This document shows, one piece after another, positions 27,616-36,910 of a DNA stretch of 64,000 bases. Within the stretch, counting starts at the first letter, position 1. Every line of letters begins with the position of its first letter. The position numbers and the translations under genes were made by a program. The notes under the pieces were generated by a model that saw only the letters and a program-made list of their open reading frames with translations, did not search any database and was not told the origin of the DNA. Source of the stretch: Parapedobacter defluvii (GTDB lineage Bacteria; Bacteroidota; Bacteroidia; Sphingobacteriales; Sphingobacteriaceae); NCBI RefSeq assembly GCF_014642075.1, contig NZ_BMIK01000015.1, forward strand, positions 50,460-114,459, read 5' to 3'.

Positions 27616-27841
27616 ATTTCGTTTAGTAGGTATTTTATGCCATAAAACCTTCTAAAGGCACAATATGACCTTTTAGTTAACAATTAAATTGCCATTGGTT
27701 AAGTATATCCTTCTGATGGAAAACGCGCACGTTGATTTTTTATTGTGCAGCAAACGGATAAAAGTGCTTCGAATAAATAAGAAACTTTACACCGAATCGG
27801 TCATCCGGTATAAAGCTTTTCATAATTTGGGTACAAGCTTT

Positions 27842-28024
27842 TTATTTATTCTCTTCCAACTCTTCTTTGGGAGTTTCTTTTTGCCCTTCTTTAAATTCGC
27901 GGATACCACGTCCCATTCCACGCATCAATTCGGGAATTTTCCGCCCCCCAAATAATAAAAGAAGCGCCAAAACAATCAGAATAATTTCTTGTGCACCGAG
28001 AAATAACAACACTGAATCTAACAT
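27842..28024 (-). CDS. tatA: Twin-arginine translocase subunit TatA/TatE
   Basis: 60 residues: an N-terminal membrane helix (about 8-24, EIILIVLALLLLFGG) followed by the signature FGGRKIPELMRGMGRGIREFK amphipathic helix and an acidic tail. TatA forms the variable-size pore for folded Tat substrates. Two such substrates are encoded in this window (phospholipase C and superoxide dismutase). tatB/tatC are not adjacent. Confidence 0.95.
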   Translation of the reverse strand: MLDSVLLFLGAQEIILIVLALLLLFGGRKIPELMRGMGRGIREFKEGQKETPKEELEENK

Positions 28025-28075
28025 AATCGTTGCTTTAAATTACTAACTTCACCCGTTTACTGAGGAGTGATTTCG

Positions 28076-28083
28076 CAAATGTA
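28076..28083 (-). promoter_or_regulatory. -7 element of tatA
   Basis: On the minus strand it reads TACATTTG, an exact TAnnTTTG, 52 bp upstream of the tatA ATG. The -33 box is not convincing. Confidence 0.4.
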
Positions 28084-28242
28084 CGGATAATATTTTTCAA
28101 TAGAATAATTATTGACTCATTATTTGCTTTTCTCCGGTATCATTAAACGGCCTTGCGAAGTATGTTTTCTATTGCAATGAAGTTTGCATAAATTACTCAT
28201 GCTTTTTTGGGGCGAAGAGTCATGCAGATTTTATTTGCCCGA

Positions 28243-29535
28243 TTATTTGGCCAACCACGGTTCTGGATTAATGGGAGCGGACCCCTCCCATATTTCTAAA
28301 TGTACTTCAGAGGTCCCATCATTGGGGTCCACCAAGGCAGACCCTAAGGTTTGCCCCCGCTGTATCGTCTGTCCACGCTTTACGACCGGATTACTGAGGT
28401 TAGTGTAAACCGAAAAATACTTACCATGCTGAACAATGATGGAGATATTCCCCTGCATGTTTAAGACGGTATGAACGGTTCCGTCAAAGATAGCAAGTAC
28501 CGGAGCATTATTATTCGTTCTGATATTAATTCCGTCATTTTGCACGGTAACATTCCTTCCAATGGTATGTCGCCCAAATCCTTGTGTAATAAATCCTTGC
28601 TGTACAGGCCACGGTAATCGCCCCCGATTACCCGCAAAATCAGCAGAAAGTTTAGCCGCCGCCGGCGTATTGGCCAGGACTTCAGAATCACTTTTACGGA
28701 CCACCGGTTTTTCTGCTTCAATTTCTTTTACGGTTTTTCCGGTACGCTGTGCCTCTAGTGCCAAAGCCGCTTGCCGGGCTTCCTCTTCCAACCTTCGCTG
28801 TTCTTCAATTTCACGCTGAATAGCTGTCCGAATGGCGCGAGCCAAACGCTCATCTTCCTGTTGTTTTTTCTGCAGTTCCTGCTTAAATTGTTTTTCCTGT
28901 TGGGTAAGTGCCTGAAGCACTTTTGATTCAGCACCTTGTTCTTTGGCAATAGCGTTCCGTTCTTCTTGTTGATCGGCTAGCAACACTGCCTGTTCTTTTT
29001 TGCTCGCTTCCAATTGTGCCACTTTCAATGCAATGGCCTTCTGCGTTTCTTCTATCTCCTGCGCTCGATGTTTTCGTGATTCGTTAAACTGCTGCAGATA
29101 TTTAACACGCTTGAAGGCCTGATTAAAATCCTTCGAAGCGAAAATAAACATCATTTTGTTATACGCATTCCGGTTACGGAAAGCAAACATGATCATGCTT
29201 TCATAATCCTTACGCAATTTTGCCAGTTGATCACGCAGGTTTTGAATGGTTTTATTGTGAGAGGCTATCTGATTATTAATCAGCCTGATTTCTTTATTGA
29301 TTGTACTGATTTTCTGCTCCCGTAAACGCAACTGTGTATTTAAAGCGTTAACTTGTTTAAGGGAAAGATTACGGTCACTGGAGGTAGTTTTGAGACTTTG
29401 GTTGAGCTGTTCAATTTCCCTGTTCAGACGTTCGCGCTGTTTCTTCAGTTCTGCGCTGCTTTGGGCATGGCATATCGTTAGTGCCAGACAGCATGTAAGT
29501 GTGCTTAAAATTACCTTTATAAAATTCATCGACAT
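28243..29535 (-). CDS. EnvC-like murein hydrolase activator (M23 fold)
   Basis: 430 residues: signal peptide (1-~24), a long coiled coil (about 25-265, Lys/Glu/Gln-rich heptads) and a C-terminal M23/LytM domain (about 300-425). The zinc-site residues are degenerate: the usual HxGxD is NDGINI, and the histidine of the Y-S-H-L motif is replaced in YTNLSN, leaving only VHLEIW. This is the EnvC pattern, a catalytically dead factor that activates amidases for daughter-cell separation. It follows the DUF4292 lipoprotein and TPR genes on the same strand. A start at the second Met (29529) is equally possible. Confidence 0.88.
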   Translation of the reverse strand: MSMNFIKVILSTLTCCLALTICHAQSSAELKKQRERLNREIEQLNQSLKTTSSDRNLSLKQVNALNTQLRLREQKISTINKEIRLINNQIASHNKTIQNLRDQLAKLRKDYESMIMFAFRNRNAYNKMMFIFASKDFNQAFKRVKYLQQFNESRKHRAQEIEETQKAIALKVAQLEASKKEQAVLLADQQEERNAIAKEQGAESKVLQALTQQEKQFKQELQKKQQEDERLARAIRTAIQREIEEQRRLEEEARQAALALEAQRTGKTVKEIEAEKPVVRKSDSEVLANTPAAAKLSADFAGNRGRLPWPVQQGFITQGFGRHTIGRNVTVQNDGINIRTNNNAPVLAIFDGTVHTVLNMQGNISIIVQHGKYFSVYTNLSNPVVKRGQTIQRGQTLGSALVDPNDGTSEVHLEIWEGSAPINPEPWLAK

Positions 29536-29617
29536 GCGCGTTATCTATCTCTCCCCATTAGCCATTTATTGTCTGCGAAAGTAATAAAACTACCTTGATA
29601 ATCATAACCTCGCTATA

Positions 29618-30406
29618 TTATTGGATTGCTTTGTACCTTGTAGGTATGGTAAAAGGCATATCCAGCGCTTCATTATAAACCAATCGGCTATAGTGCATTT
29701 CGGATTGTAACTTGAATGCTTCGGCAGCGATGGAAATTTTCACGTGGCTTGGAAATACTTGCGCTTCAGAAAATTGATAATCTGCATAATACGCTTCCAT
29801 GCGCTGGTTACGGATTACATCGTTCAATAGTGTATAAGTAGGTCGATAATTTGTATCCAATTTCACGGAGCATTGTAAATCATTGTGCTGACTTCGCAAT
29901 AAATATCCACTTTCATTCGTCCAAACTTCTGTATCCCTTGAAACCGTTTGATGAACTACATTCCCGACCAATAGCTCCTGTAAGCTAAAAAAATCAAGTT
30001 CATCATTTGTAAAATTATAAAGATATTCAAAAGGCTTGCTTATATATTCCGCTTGCAAACGATTGATGACTTTCACACTATCGGGCGTAATCAACACCCT
30101 AGCTGCTTCAATACCCATCAATGCTGTCACCGAAATCCAAATTGCTTTGTCCCGTTCGATACGTACATTGGCAGTCACGTCATAGCTGTCCCGATTGATT
30201 GCGATCTTGCTTTTTGCCCGCCCGCTGAAAGTGTTGAAATAAAGCCGGTTAGCATCCATTTGCCGCAGTACACGTAGCCGTTCAGCGCGCGACACCTCTT
30301 TTCCCAAGGCAGCGGTTGACATGGCCGCCTTTTTGGAAGAACAGGAAAGTACTGCGACCGATACTATTCCTAAAAAGACGATCCTAATCAATAAACTGCC
30401 TTGCAT
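29618..30406 (-). CDS. DUF4292-family outer-membrane lipoprotein
   Basis: 262 residues from ATG 30406, giving a proper lipoprotein signal with lipobox VLSC and Ser-Ser after the cysteine; the frame extends further upstream into the TPR gene but that start is implausible. The body matches DUF4292 (SGRAKSKIAINRDSYDVTANVRIERDKAIWISV), a LolA/LolB-like fold common in Bacteroidota and always near a TPR protein and EnvC-like gene. It overlaps the TPR gene end by 23 bp. Probably an outer-membrane biogenesis factor; function not established. Confidence 0.85.
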   Translation of the reverse strand: MQGSLLIRIVFLGIVSVAVLSCSSKKAAMSTAALGKEVSRAERLRVLRQMDANRLYFNTFSGRAKSKIAINRDSYDVTANVRIERDKAIWISVTALMGIEAARVLITPDSVKVINRLQAEYISKPFEYLYNFTNDELDFFSLQELLVGNVVHQTVSRDTEVWTNESGYLLRSQHNDLQCSVKLDTNYRPTYTLLNDVIRNQRMEAYYADYQFSEAQVFPSHVKISIAAEAFKLQSEMHYSRLVYNEALDMPFTIPTRYKAIQ

Positions 30407-32141
30407 TGATCTTTTTGGATAACTTATCAATATCCTTGCCAACAGCTCCCGAAATGGCCCTTGCCTTTTTCCATTGCACAATGGCACCATTTATATCACC
30501 CAACTTAGCGAGGATATCACCATAATGTTCAAGCAATGTATCCGACGCGCTCTTGGAATTTTTAATGGCTTTCTGAATCCATTCCAGGGCATCACTATAT
30601 TTCCCTTGTTGAAAGAATACCCAGGCATATGTATCCTGATAAGAGGGATAATTTGGCATGAGTTCATTTGATTTTTGGGACATTTCTGCGGCAAGAGTCA
30701 ATTTTTCTTTCCGCAGCGCCAGGTAATAAGCGTAATTATTCAGTGCGTATGCATTGGTACTATCCAAGGCGATAGCCTCTTCATAAGCCACATCTGATTC
30801 TGCGTGCATGTTCAACGCATTGTAAATGTCTCCAAGATTGCTGTACAATTGCGTAAGTAAAGGCGTATGTTCTTCATTTGCGGCGTTTAACGCCCCTTCC
30901 AAATAAGTTCGGGCTTCTTGATATTTTCCGTTGCCCAAAAAACCATGCCCCGTAAAGAAGAGAAGTAACGGATGGTTTGGAAATAATTTCAGGGCTTCTT
31001 TCCCATGTAACTCAACATCATCGTACTTTGCCATTTGAAGTTCCACCTGTATAAGTTGCTGCCAGATGCCTTCAATATATTGATTGATATCCAATGCTTT
31101 TAAATACGCTTGTCTTGCCGGCTCCAACTGTTGCAATTGCATATATATATCTCCCTTTACCGCATATGCTTTAGCCTCTTGTGGGTAGGTTTCTGCAAGG
31201 AGATCCGCCAATTTAGCTAACGATTCAGGAGCCATGGTTCGATTGCGATTTGCAATAGCCGTATATAATATGCCCGCTTTGGCATCAATATCCAGGCCGG
31301 TATTGATAAACGCTTGCTGAAGAAAATCATAGGCTGGCTTCTGTTTATTCATTGACAGATACGCATCTGACTTACCCAACAGGATAAGGGGGTCATTCGG
31401 GAACAAAACCGAAGCATCCTCAAGCAACGCAACTGCTTTTCGGGGTTCTTTCGTTTTCGTATAGAGCTCTGCCAATAAAATATACCCTTTGACATCTTTC
31501 GGTTTTTTGGATATAAGTGTTTCCAATTCACCGATCGCTGACTCCGTATCGTTCTGTGCCAAGTAAATCTGAGATTTAGTAAGGTATTGTTCATCCGTTT
31601 CTCCGAATCGCTGCGCAACGGTATCATAGGCGGCTAACGAAGCGTCGTACTGCTTATCTAAAAACAACACATATGCTTTCTCCTGATAGTTTGAAATCCG
31701 GTCCGGATGGAGCCGTATCAGCTCATCAAAAACGGCCGGCATTGCTTTAATATTGCCCGTCTTTTTATATATATCCAACAACGTAGACCAATACCATTCA
31801 TTATCCGGATTGATGACTGCCGCATGTTTTGCGGAACGTTCTGCCTGAGTATAGTCTTCCTTTTCAATATAAATCCGAGCCAACTCAAAATGTGCAGCAT
31901 CGTTATCAGGCTGCAAAAGCACCAATCTGTCAAATGTTTTTTCGGCGGCAGCGAATTGTCCGGCTGACTTTTGCTGTATTCCCTTAAAATACAACTCCTT
32001 AATCAGCAAACTATCTCCAGATGTCAAGATCTTTGGTGCGGGTACAACTGGCTGGGCAACAGCAGCACCTCCCACAGTTAATCCCCATATCATCCCGATA
32101 AGCCACTGAAAAAAACACACATTTTTTATTACTTGCCCCAT
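30384..32141 (-). CDS. Periplasmic or surface tetratricopeptide-repeat protein
   Basis: 585 residues with a signal peptide (about 1-30) and TPR helices through most of the length (for example AAEKTFDRLVLLQPDNDAAH, ALNNYAYYLALRKEKL and YQDTYAWVFFQQGKYSDAL), perhaps 12-14 repeats. TPR scaffolds mediate protein assembly; in this gene order it probably serves envelope biogenesis with DUF4292 and EnvC-like proteins. It is divergent from rplM; 91 bp separate them. Confidence 0.88.
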   Translation of the reverse strand: MGQVIKNVCFFQWLIGMIWGLTVGGAAVAQPVVPAPKILTSGDSLLIKELYFKGIQQKSAGQFAAAEKTFDRLVLLQPDNDAAHFELARIYIEKEDYTQAERSAKHAAVINPDNEWYWSTLLDIYKKTGNIKAMPAVFDELIRLHPDRISNYQEKAYVLFLDKQYDASLAAYDTVAQRFGETDEQYLTKSQIYLAQNDTESAIGELETLISKKPKDVKGYILLAELYTKTKEPRKAVALLEDASVLFPNDPLILLGKSDAYLSMNKQKPAYDFLQQAFINTGLDIDAKAGILYTAIANRNRTMAPESLAKLADLLAETYPQEAKAYAVKGDIYMQLQQLEPARQAYLKALDINQYIEGIWQQLIQVELQMAKYDDVELHGKEALKLFPNHPLLLFFTGHGFLGNGKYQEARTYLEGALNAANEEHTPLLTQLYSNLGDIYNALNMHAESDVAYEEAIALDSTNAYALNNYAYYLALRKEKLTLAAEMSQKSNELMPNYPSYQDTYAWVFFQQGKYSDALEWIQKAIKNSKSASDTLLEHYGDILAKLGDINGAIVQWKKARAISGAVGKDIDKLSKKINARQFID

Positions 32142-32144
32142 AGC

Positions 32145-32176
32145 TTTGAAAAATCAATTTTATTATTGTACCTTTG
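32145..32176 (+). promoter_or_regulatory. rplM-rpsI-rpsB promoter
   Basis: TTTG at 32145-32148 and TACCTTTG at 32169-32176 with 20 bp between them, a full match to the Bacteroidota -33/-7 consensus. Transcription should start near 32183, about 50 bases before rplM. Confidence 0.8.
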
Positions 32177-32232
32177 CAGTCCCTTAAAACAAGGGGCTAA
32201 ATATATTTATTAATTATTTCAAAACAAAGCAA

Positions 32233-32676
32233 GTGAATACGTTAAGTTACAAAACTGTCTCTGCCAATAAAAGCACCGTCAACAAGGAGTGGATTGTTGT
32301 TGACGCTGAGGGCGAGATCTTGGGGCGCTTGTCATCTCAGATTGCGAAGGTAATCCGGGGGAAACACAAGCCTTCGTACACCCCACACGTAGACTGCGGC
32401 GATAACGTGATCGTGATCAATGCAGACAAAGTTAAGTTGACTGGCAACAAACTGGAAGAAAAGGTGTACCAACGGTATACCGGTTATCCCGGTGGCCAGC
32501 GTTTCGAGTCTCCAAAACAGTTGTTGGCCAAACATCCAACACGCATCGTGGAAAAAGCGGTACGCGGCATGCTGCCCAAAAACCGCTTGGGACGTGCATT
32601 ATTCAAGAACCTGTATGTTTATGCGGGCAACGAACATCCGCATACAGCACAGAATCCAAAAACTGTTAAATTCTAA
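32233..32676 (+). CDS. rplM: 50S ribosomal protein L13
   Basis: 147 residues, the standard length. Family signatures include WIVVDAEGEILGRLSSQIA, GDNVIVINADKVKLTGNK and the C-terminal LYVYAGNEHPHTAQNP. The start codon is GTG at 32233. It precedes rpsI by 11 bp, the conserved L13-S9 pairing, under a strong promoter. Confidence 0.98.
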   Translation: MNTLSYKTVSANKSTVNKEWIVVDAEGEILGRLSSQIAKVIRGKHKPSYTPHVDCGDNVIVINADKVKLTGNKLEEKVYQRYTGYPGGQRFESPKQLLAKHPTRIVEKAVRGMLPKNRLGRALFKNLYVYAGNEHPHTAQNPKTVKF

Positions 32677-32687
32677 GGAGCAAAGAA

Positions 32688-33074
32688 ATGTCAACAACTA
32701 ACACTTCAGGAAGAAGGAAAACCGCAGTTGCCCGCATCTATTTATCTGCTGGCAGCGGCAACATTACCGTAAACGGTAAGGATTATAAAGAGTATTTCCC
32801 TACATTGCCATTGCAATACATCGTAACCCAAAGTACAGAAGTAGCCGGTGCTACCGGAAACTACGATGTGAAAGTTAACGTAGCTGGAGGAGGTATCAAA
32901 GGACAAGCAGAAGCGGTTCGCCTGGCGATAGCTAAAGCACTGATTGAGCTTGATCCAGCGGTTAAACCTGCCCTCAGGTCCAAAGGACTGGTAACACGCG
33001 ACGACCGTATGGTAGAACGCAAGAAACCCGGACGCCGCAAAGCGCGCAGGAGATTCCAATTCAGTAAACGTTAA
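32688..33074 (+). CDS. rpsI: 30S ribosomal protein S9
   Basis: 128 residues ending in the basic tail KKPGRRKARRRFQFSKR that reaches into the ribosomal P site. The start ATSGRRKTAVARIYL-type segment (GRRKTAVARIYLSAG) and GGGIKGQAEAVRLAIAKAL are diagnostic. Between rplM and rpsB in one transcription unit. Confidence 0.98.
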   Translation: MSTTNTSGRRKTAVARIYLSAGSGNITVNGKDYKEYFPTLPLQYIVTQSTEVAGATGNYDVKVNVAGGGIKGQAEAVRLAIAKALIELDPAVKPALRSKGLVTRDDRMVERKKPGRRKARRRFQFSKR

Positions 33075-33095
33075 TTTTTTAAGGAGAACAGAAAA

Positions 33096-33971
33096 ATGGC
33101 AAGAACAACATATCAAGAATTGCTGGATGCAGGTGTACACTTCGGCCACCTTACCCGTAAATGGGATCCGAAAATGGCCAAGTACATTTTCATGGAACGC
33201 AATGGCATCCACATCATCGATTTAAATAAGACACTCACTAAACTTGAAGAAGCAGCATCTGCGATCAAGCAAGTGGTTAAATCGGGAAGAAAAGTATTGT
33301 TTGTAGCAACTAAGAAACAGGCGAAGGATATTGTTGCGGCCCAAGCTAAAGCCGTAAACATGCCTTATGTAACTGAACGTTGGTTGGGCGGCATGCTCAC
33401 CAATTTTGCTACGGTGCGTAAGTCCATCAAAAAGATGGCTAACATCGACAAGATGACTAAAGATGGCACTTATTCAGTTTTGTCGAAAAAGGAGAAATTG
33501 ATGATACAGCGCGAACGGGTTAAGTTGGAAAATCTGCTGGGCGGTATTGCCGACCTAAACCGGTTACCGGCGGCGTTGTTTATCATTGACGTTAAAAAGG
33601 AGCACATAGCGGTAAGCGAGGCGCTGAAATTGAATATTCCAACTTTTGCAATGGTGGATACCAACTCAGATCCCACTAATATCGATTTTCCGATTCCGTC
33701 CAACGACGATGCAACTAAATCCATCAGTCTCATCACGGAAATTATCGGGAAAGCGATCCAAGAGGGACTTGAAGAGCGCAAGCGCGATAAAGAAGAAGAA
33801 GCTGAACGGGAGGCTGCTGCTGCCAAAGCAAAAATAGACAGTGGTGAAGAGCCGGAGGCTGTAGCAGAAGAAAGCAAGGCCGATGCAGATACCTCAGGAA
33901 AACGCCCGCGTAAAGCTAAAACAGAGGCTGAGGTAACGGCCGAAGCAGACGACACGCAAGACGGAGAGTAA
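33096..33971 (+). CDS. rpsB: 30S ribosomal protein S2
   Basis: 291 residues, with the core LLDAGVHFGHLTRKWDPKM and PTFAMVDTNSDPTNIDFPIP and a C-terminal extension of about 55 Glu/Ala/Lys-rich residues (from about 235) that is longer than in enterobacterial S2; such low-complexity tails are common in Bacteroidota. It closes the rplM-rpsI-rpsB unit, followed by an intrinsic terminator. Confidence 0.98.
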   Translation: MARTTYQELLDAGVHFGHLTRKWDPKMAKYIFMERNGIHIIDLNKTLTKLEEAASAIKQVVKSGRKVLFVATKKQAKDIVAAQAKAVNMPYVTERWLGGMLTNFATVRKSIKKMANIDKMTKDGTYSVLSKKEKLMIQRERVKLENLLGGIADLNRLPAALFIIDVKKEHIAVSEALKLNIPTFAMVDTNSDPTNIDFPIPSNDDATKSISLITEIIGKAIQEGLEERKRDKEEEAEREAAAAKAKIDSGEEPEAVAEESKADADTSGKRPRKAKTEAEVTAEADDTQDGE

Positions 33972-33983
33972 TTACGTTACAGA

Positions 33984-34018
33984 AACCGGATGCGTCTCCC
34001 GATACCATCCGGTTTTTT
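33984..34018 (+). terminator. Terminator between rpsB and tsf
   Basis: AACCGGATG (33984-33992) pairs with CATCCGGTT (34006-34014) and leads into a run of six T. It partly uncouples tsf, which must then have its own promoter or rely on read-through. Confidence 0.85.
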
Positions 34019-34080
34019 ATTACCAAATCGCGTGTTTTCATAGTAGACATATTCGTAAAAAATACAAAACAGGAAATAAA

Positions 34081-34920
34081 ATGTCCACAGTACAAATTTC
34101 AGCATCAGATGTGAACAAATTGCGCCAGCAAACAGGTGCAGGCATGATGGATTGTAAAAAAGCACTAATTGAAGCTAACGGTAATTTCGAAGCTGCCATT
34201 GATTATTTGCGTAAAAAAGGTGCAAAAGTGGCTGCAAGCCGTCAAGATAGGGATTCAAACGAAGGTGTTGTAATCGCGAAGACGACTCCTGATGGCAAAA
34301 AGGGTGTGATTATTGAACTGAATTGCGAGACCGATTTCGTAGCTAAGAATGCTGATTTTATTGCTTTTGGTGAAAGCATAGCAGATGTAGCAGTTTCCCA
34401 AGCCCCGACTTCACTTGATGCGCTAAAACAATTGGAAATAAATGGAGTAAAAATTGCTGATCTACTCCTCGATCAAACCGGAAAAATTGGAGAAAAAATA
34501 GACGTCTCCAAATATGAAACCATCGAAGCAGAAAAGGTAGTAGCATACATCCATGGCAATTACCGACTTGGCGTATTAGTAGGGCTCAACCAAGCAGTAG
34601 ACGGTGTTGATGAAGCAGGTAAAGATGTAGCGATGCAAATTGCTGCGATGAATCCTGTGGCTATAGATAAGGCGGATGTAGATGTGCGTACGATTGAGCG
34701 CGAACTGGAAATTGCGAAAGAACAAATCCGTGCAGAAGGTAAGCCGGAAGAAATGGTTGAGAAAATTGCTCAGGGCAAACTCAACAAATTTTATAAAGAA
34801 TCTACATTGTTAAACCAAGAGTTTGTAAAAGATTCGTCCAAAAACATCACACAATTTTTAGACGGAGTTTCTAAAGGACTGACTGTCAAGGTATTCAAAA
34901 GAGTACAATTGGGCGCTTAA
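34081..34920 (+). CDS. tsf: Elongation factor Ts
   Basis: 279 residues. The N-terminal UBA-like part (VNKLRQQTGAGMMDCKKALIEANGNFEAA) and the core ELNCETDFVAKNADF with HGNYRLGVLVGLN are characteristic. It recycles EF-Tu-GDP. Follows rpsB by 109 bp with a terminator in between; a perfect terminator follows. Confidence 0.98.
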   Translation: MSTVQISASDVNKLRQQTGAGMMDCKKALIEANGNFEAAIDYLRKKGAKVAASRQDRDSNEGVVIAKTTPDGKKGVIIELNCETDFVAKNADFIAFGESIADVAVSQAPTSLDALKQLEINGVKIADLLLDQTGKIGEKIDVSKYETIEAEKVVAYIHGNYRLGVLVGLNQAVDGVDEAGKDVAMQIAAMNPVAIDKADVDVRTIERELEIAKEQIRAEGKPEEMVEKIAQGKLNKFYKESTLLNQEFVKDSSKNITQFLDGVSKGLTVKVFKRVQLGA

Positions 34921-34969
34921 TAAACAACTGATTCATTACCTCTTCTACCGCACAGTATTTGAAGTAATC

Positions 34970-35010
34970 CCAAACCTCCTTAAACCCCATCGCAAGGAGG
35001 TTTGGTTTTT
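34970..35010 (+). terminator. Terminator after tsf
   Basis: Arms 34970-34981 and 34994-35005 (CCAAACCTCCTT/AAGGAGGTTTGG) pair over 12 bp with a 12-base loop and five T follow. Confidence 0.9.
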
Positions 35011-35274
35011 ATCCTTCCGGCAAAGTTCTACCCATAAAATAGCCAGATTGTTTTAAAACGATTTTATCGTAGAATATAAATATAATTGGAACCATTAATC
35101 TATTAGATTAAATAGTTGAATTATTGTTGCTTTTTTAACGATAAAGTTTAGTAACTTGGAGTTCTTGGAAATGCGGCATCCAACATTTATATCAAATGGT
35201 GAGACTAACTACACTGGTGCTTTTAATTCCGCTTACTAAAATGATGTATTTCCCAAGATTAAATTAGCTTGGAT

Positions 35275-35736
35275 ATGGAAAAGAAAATCTCGGTTTTATA
35301 CGTGGATGATGAAGAAAATAATCTAATTTCTTTCAAAGCCACATTTCGTTTGAAATACACGGTTTACACCGCATTAAATGGTGCCCAAGCCCTTCAACTG
35401 ATAAAAGAAAAGCCAATAGATATCGTCATTACCGACCAGCGGATGCCACAGATGACCGGAGTAGAGTTGCTGGAAGAAATCATTAAAATCAATCCAGATC
35501 CGATGCGGATTTTACTTACCGGCTATGCCGATATGAGTGCGGTTATAGACGCAGTGAATAAAGGGAAAATATTTCACTATTTAAGTAAACCTTGGAGCGA
35601 AGAAGAACTTAGCAACACGATTCAAAGAGCCTATGAAATTTATGCGGAGCAAAAAAAAATAAAAGAATCGTTTTCCCAACTTGAAATCACCAATGAACAA
35701 TTGGAATTTCTACTTCGGCAAAAATTACTTTCCTGA
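35275..35736 (+). CDS. Stand-alone response-regulator receiver with short coiled-coil tail
   Basis: 153 residues from ATG 35275 (the frame opens at a TTG six bases earlier). A full receiver domain (about 4-120) has the acidic pair DDEENN, phosphoacceptor Asp in VITDQRMPQMTG, Thr in LLTGYAD and Lys in LSKPW. The remaining 30 residues are a charged helix. Its receiver sequence is very similar to that of the kinase hybrid encoded convergently just downstream (shared NLISFKATFR, DQRMP, VDAVNKG). It probably relays phosphate from the nearby kinases; there is no output domain. Confidence 0.9.
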   Translation: MEKKISVLYVDDEENNLISFKATFRLKYTVYTALNGAQALQLIKEKPIDIVITDQRMPQMTGVELLEEIIKINPDPMRILLTGYADMSAVIDAVNKGKIFHYLSKPWSEEELSNTIQRAYEIYAEQKKIKESFSQLEITNEQLEFLLRQKLLS

Positions 35737-35748
35737 GCACGTTACACT

Positions 35749-36834
35749 TTACTTGTTTGGGATCGTTACCGTGAACACCGTCCCCTCTCCCTCAACAGAA
35801 TTAACCGCTATTTCACCTCCCAATTTAACCAATGCATTTTTGACGTTGTAGAGGCCGAAACCGGTTCCCTCTGCCTGGTCACTTCCCCGGAAAAATAGCT
35901 TAAAAATATCATCAATATCCTCCGCTGCGATTCCGATTCCCGTATCACTGACCTTTATCAGTGCCTTACCGTTTTCCACGACTACAGATAGTTCTACCAA
36001 TTTACTGGTATTATCCATCTTTTGATATTTAAAAGCATTGGATAATAAATTATGCAATATGAGTTTCAACGCCGTTTCATCGCTCTTAAATTCCTCCTTT
36101 TGATTGCTGTTGATTCTAAATTCTACGCTGTTGCTTTGCGTATAGATGCTATAAAAATCCTTAAAATACTTAAATAACCCTTCGAAATCAATTTCAGAGA
36201 AAGTGAGCTCACCTCGTTTTAACAGATAATAATCATGAAGACTATTGATATAGGAATTAAGTTTCAACACCGAGCTTTCCATAAGTGCCAAAATTTCATG
36301 GATACGCTCAGCCGAGTCGTATTCCAATGCCAATTTAATGGCAGACAATACACCGGTCAATGGATCACGGAGATCATGACTTACACTATAGGCAAATTTA
36401 TCAAGTTCGTCATAAGCTCTTTGAAGCTCTTCATTGCGGATATCCAACATGGAATTTGCAATGTAAAACTTATTAGCCTCTTCAATGGATGAAATGATTT
36501 CCTCCTCTACCCAAGGTTTTCGAACAAATCGGAATATATGGCCTTTGTTGACCGCATCTACAATCGTCTCCATGTCAGCATATGCAGTCAACAGAATACG
36601 TACTGGTCGCGGAAAATGACGCTTTATATCATTCAAAAAATCAATACCTGTCTCTCCCGGCATTCGCTGGTCACAAAAGATGACTTGGATATTGGGATTT
36701 GATTGCAATATCTGCCGCGCCTCATCTGTGTTGATTGCGGTGTATATTGGATAACGATACCTAAACGTAGCTTTAAAGCTAATCAGGTTGTTGGCCTCAT
36801 CATCAATGTAAAGTATCTCCGGAGACTTGTGCAT
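35749..36834 (-). CDS. Receiver-histidine kinase hybrid
   Basis: 361 residues: an N-terminal receiver (about 5-120, Asp in VIFCDQRMPGETG), a HisKA dimerisation domain with the phosphorylated His in SVSHDLRDPLTG (about 157) and an HATPase domain (LLSNAFKYQ, VSDTGIGI, GTGFGLYNVKNAL). No membrane segments, so it acts in the cytoplasm as an intermediate kinase that takes its signal from another kinase. It is 76 bp downstream of the 7TMR kinase on the same strand, the probable source. Confidence 0.92.
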   Translation of the reverse strand: MHKSPEILYIDDEANNLISFKATFRYRYPIYTAINTDEARQILQSNPNIQVIFCDQRMPGETGIDFLNDIKRHFPRPVRILLTAYADMETIVDAVNKGHIFRFVRKPWVEEEIISSIEEANKFYIANSMLDIRNEELQRAYDELDKFAYSVSHDLRDPLTGVLSAIKLALEYDSAERIHEILALMESSVLKLNSYINSLHDYYLLKRGELTFSEIDFEGLFKYFKDFYSIYTQSNSVEFRINSNQKEEFKSDETALKLILHNLLSNAFKYQKMDNTSKLVELSVVVENGKALIKVSDTGIGIAAEDIDDIFKLFFRGSDQAEGTGFGLYNVKNALVKLGGEIAVNSVEGEGTVFTVTIPNK

Positions 36835-36910
36835 AAAAATAAAGCGTGTTTATACGGCCAATGTAACTCCAAAACAAAATTAAACATAAAATAATTCCCA
36901 TGAACGGTGT

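Noticed and set aside
33470..33955. Ser/Ala-rich minus frame within rpsB
   Set aside because: Complement of the Glu/Ala/Lys-rich S2 tail; low complexity only.
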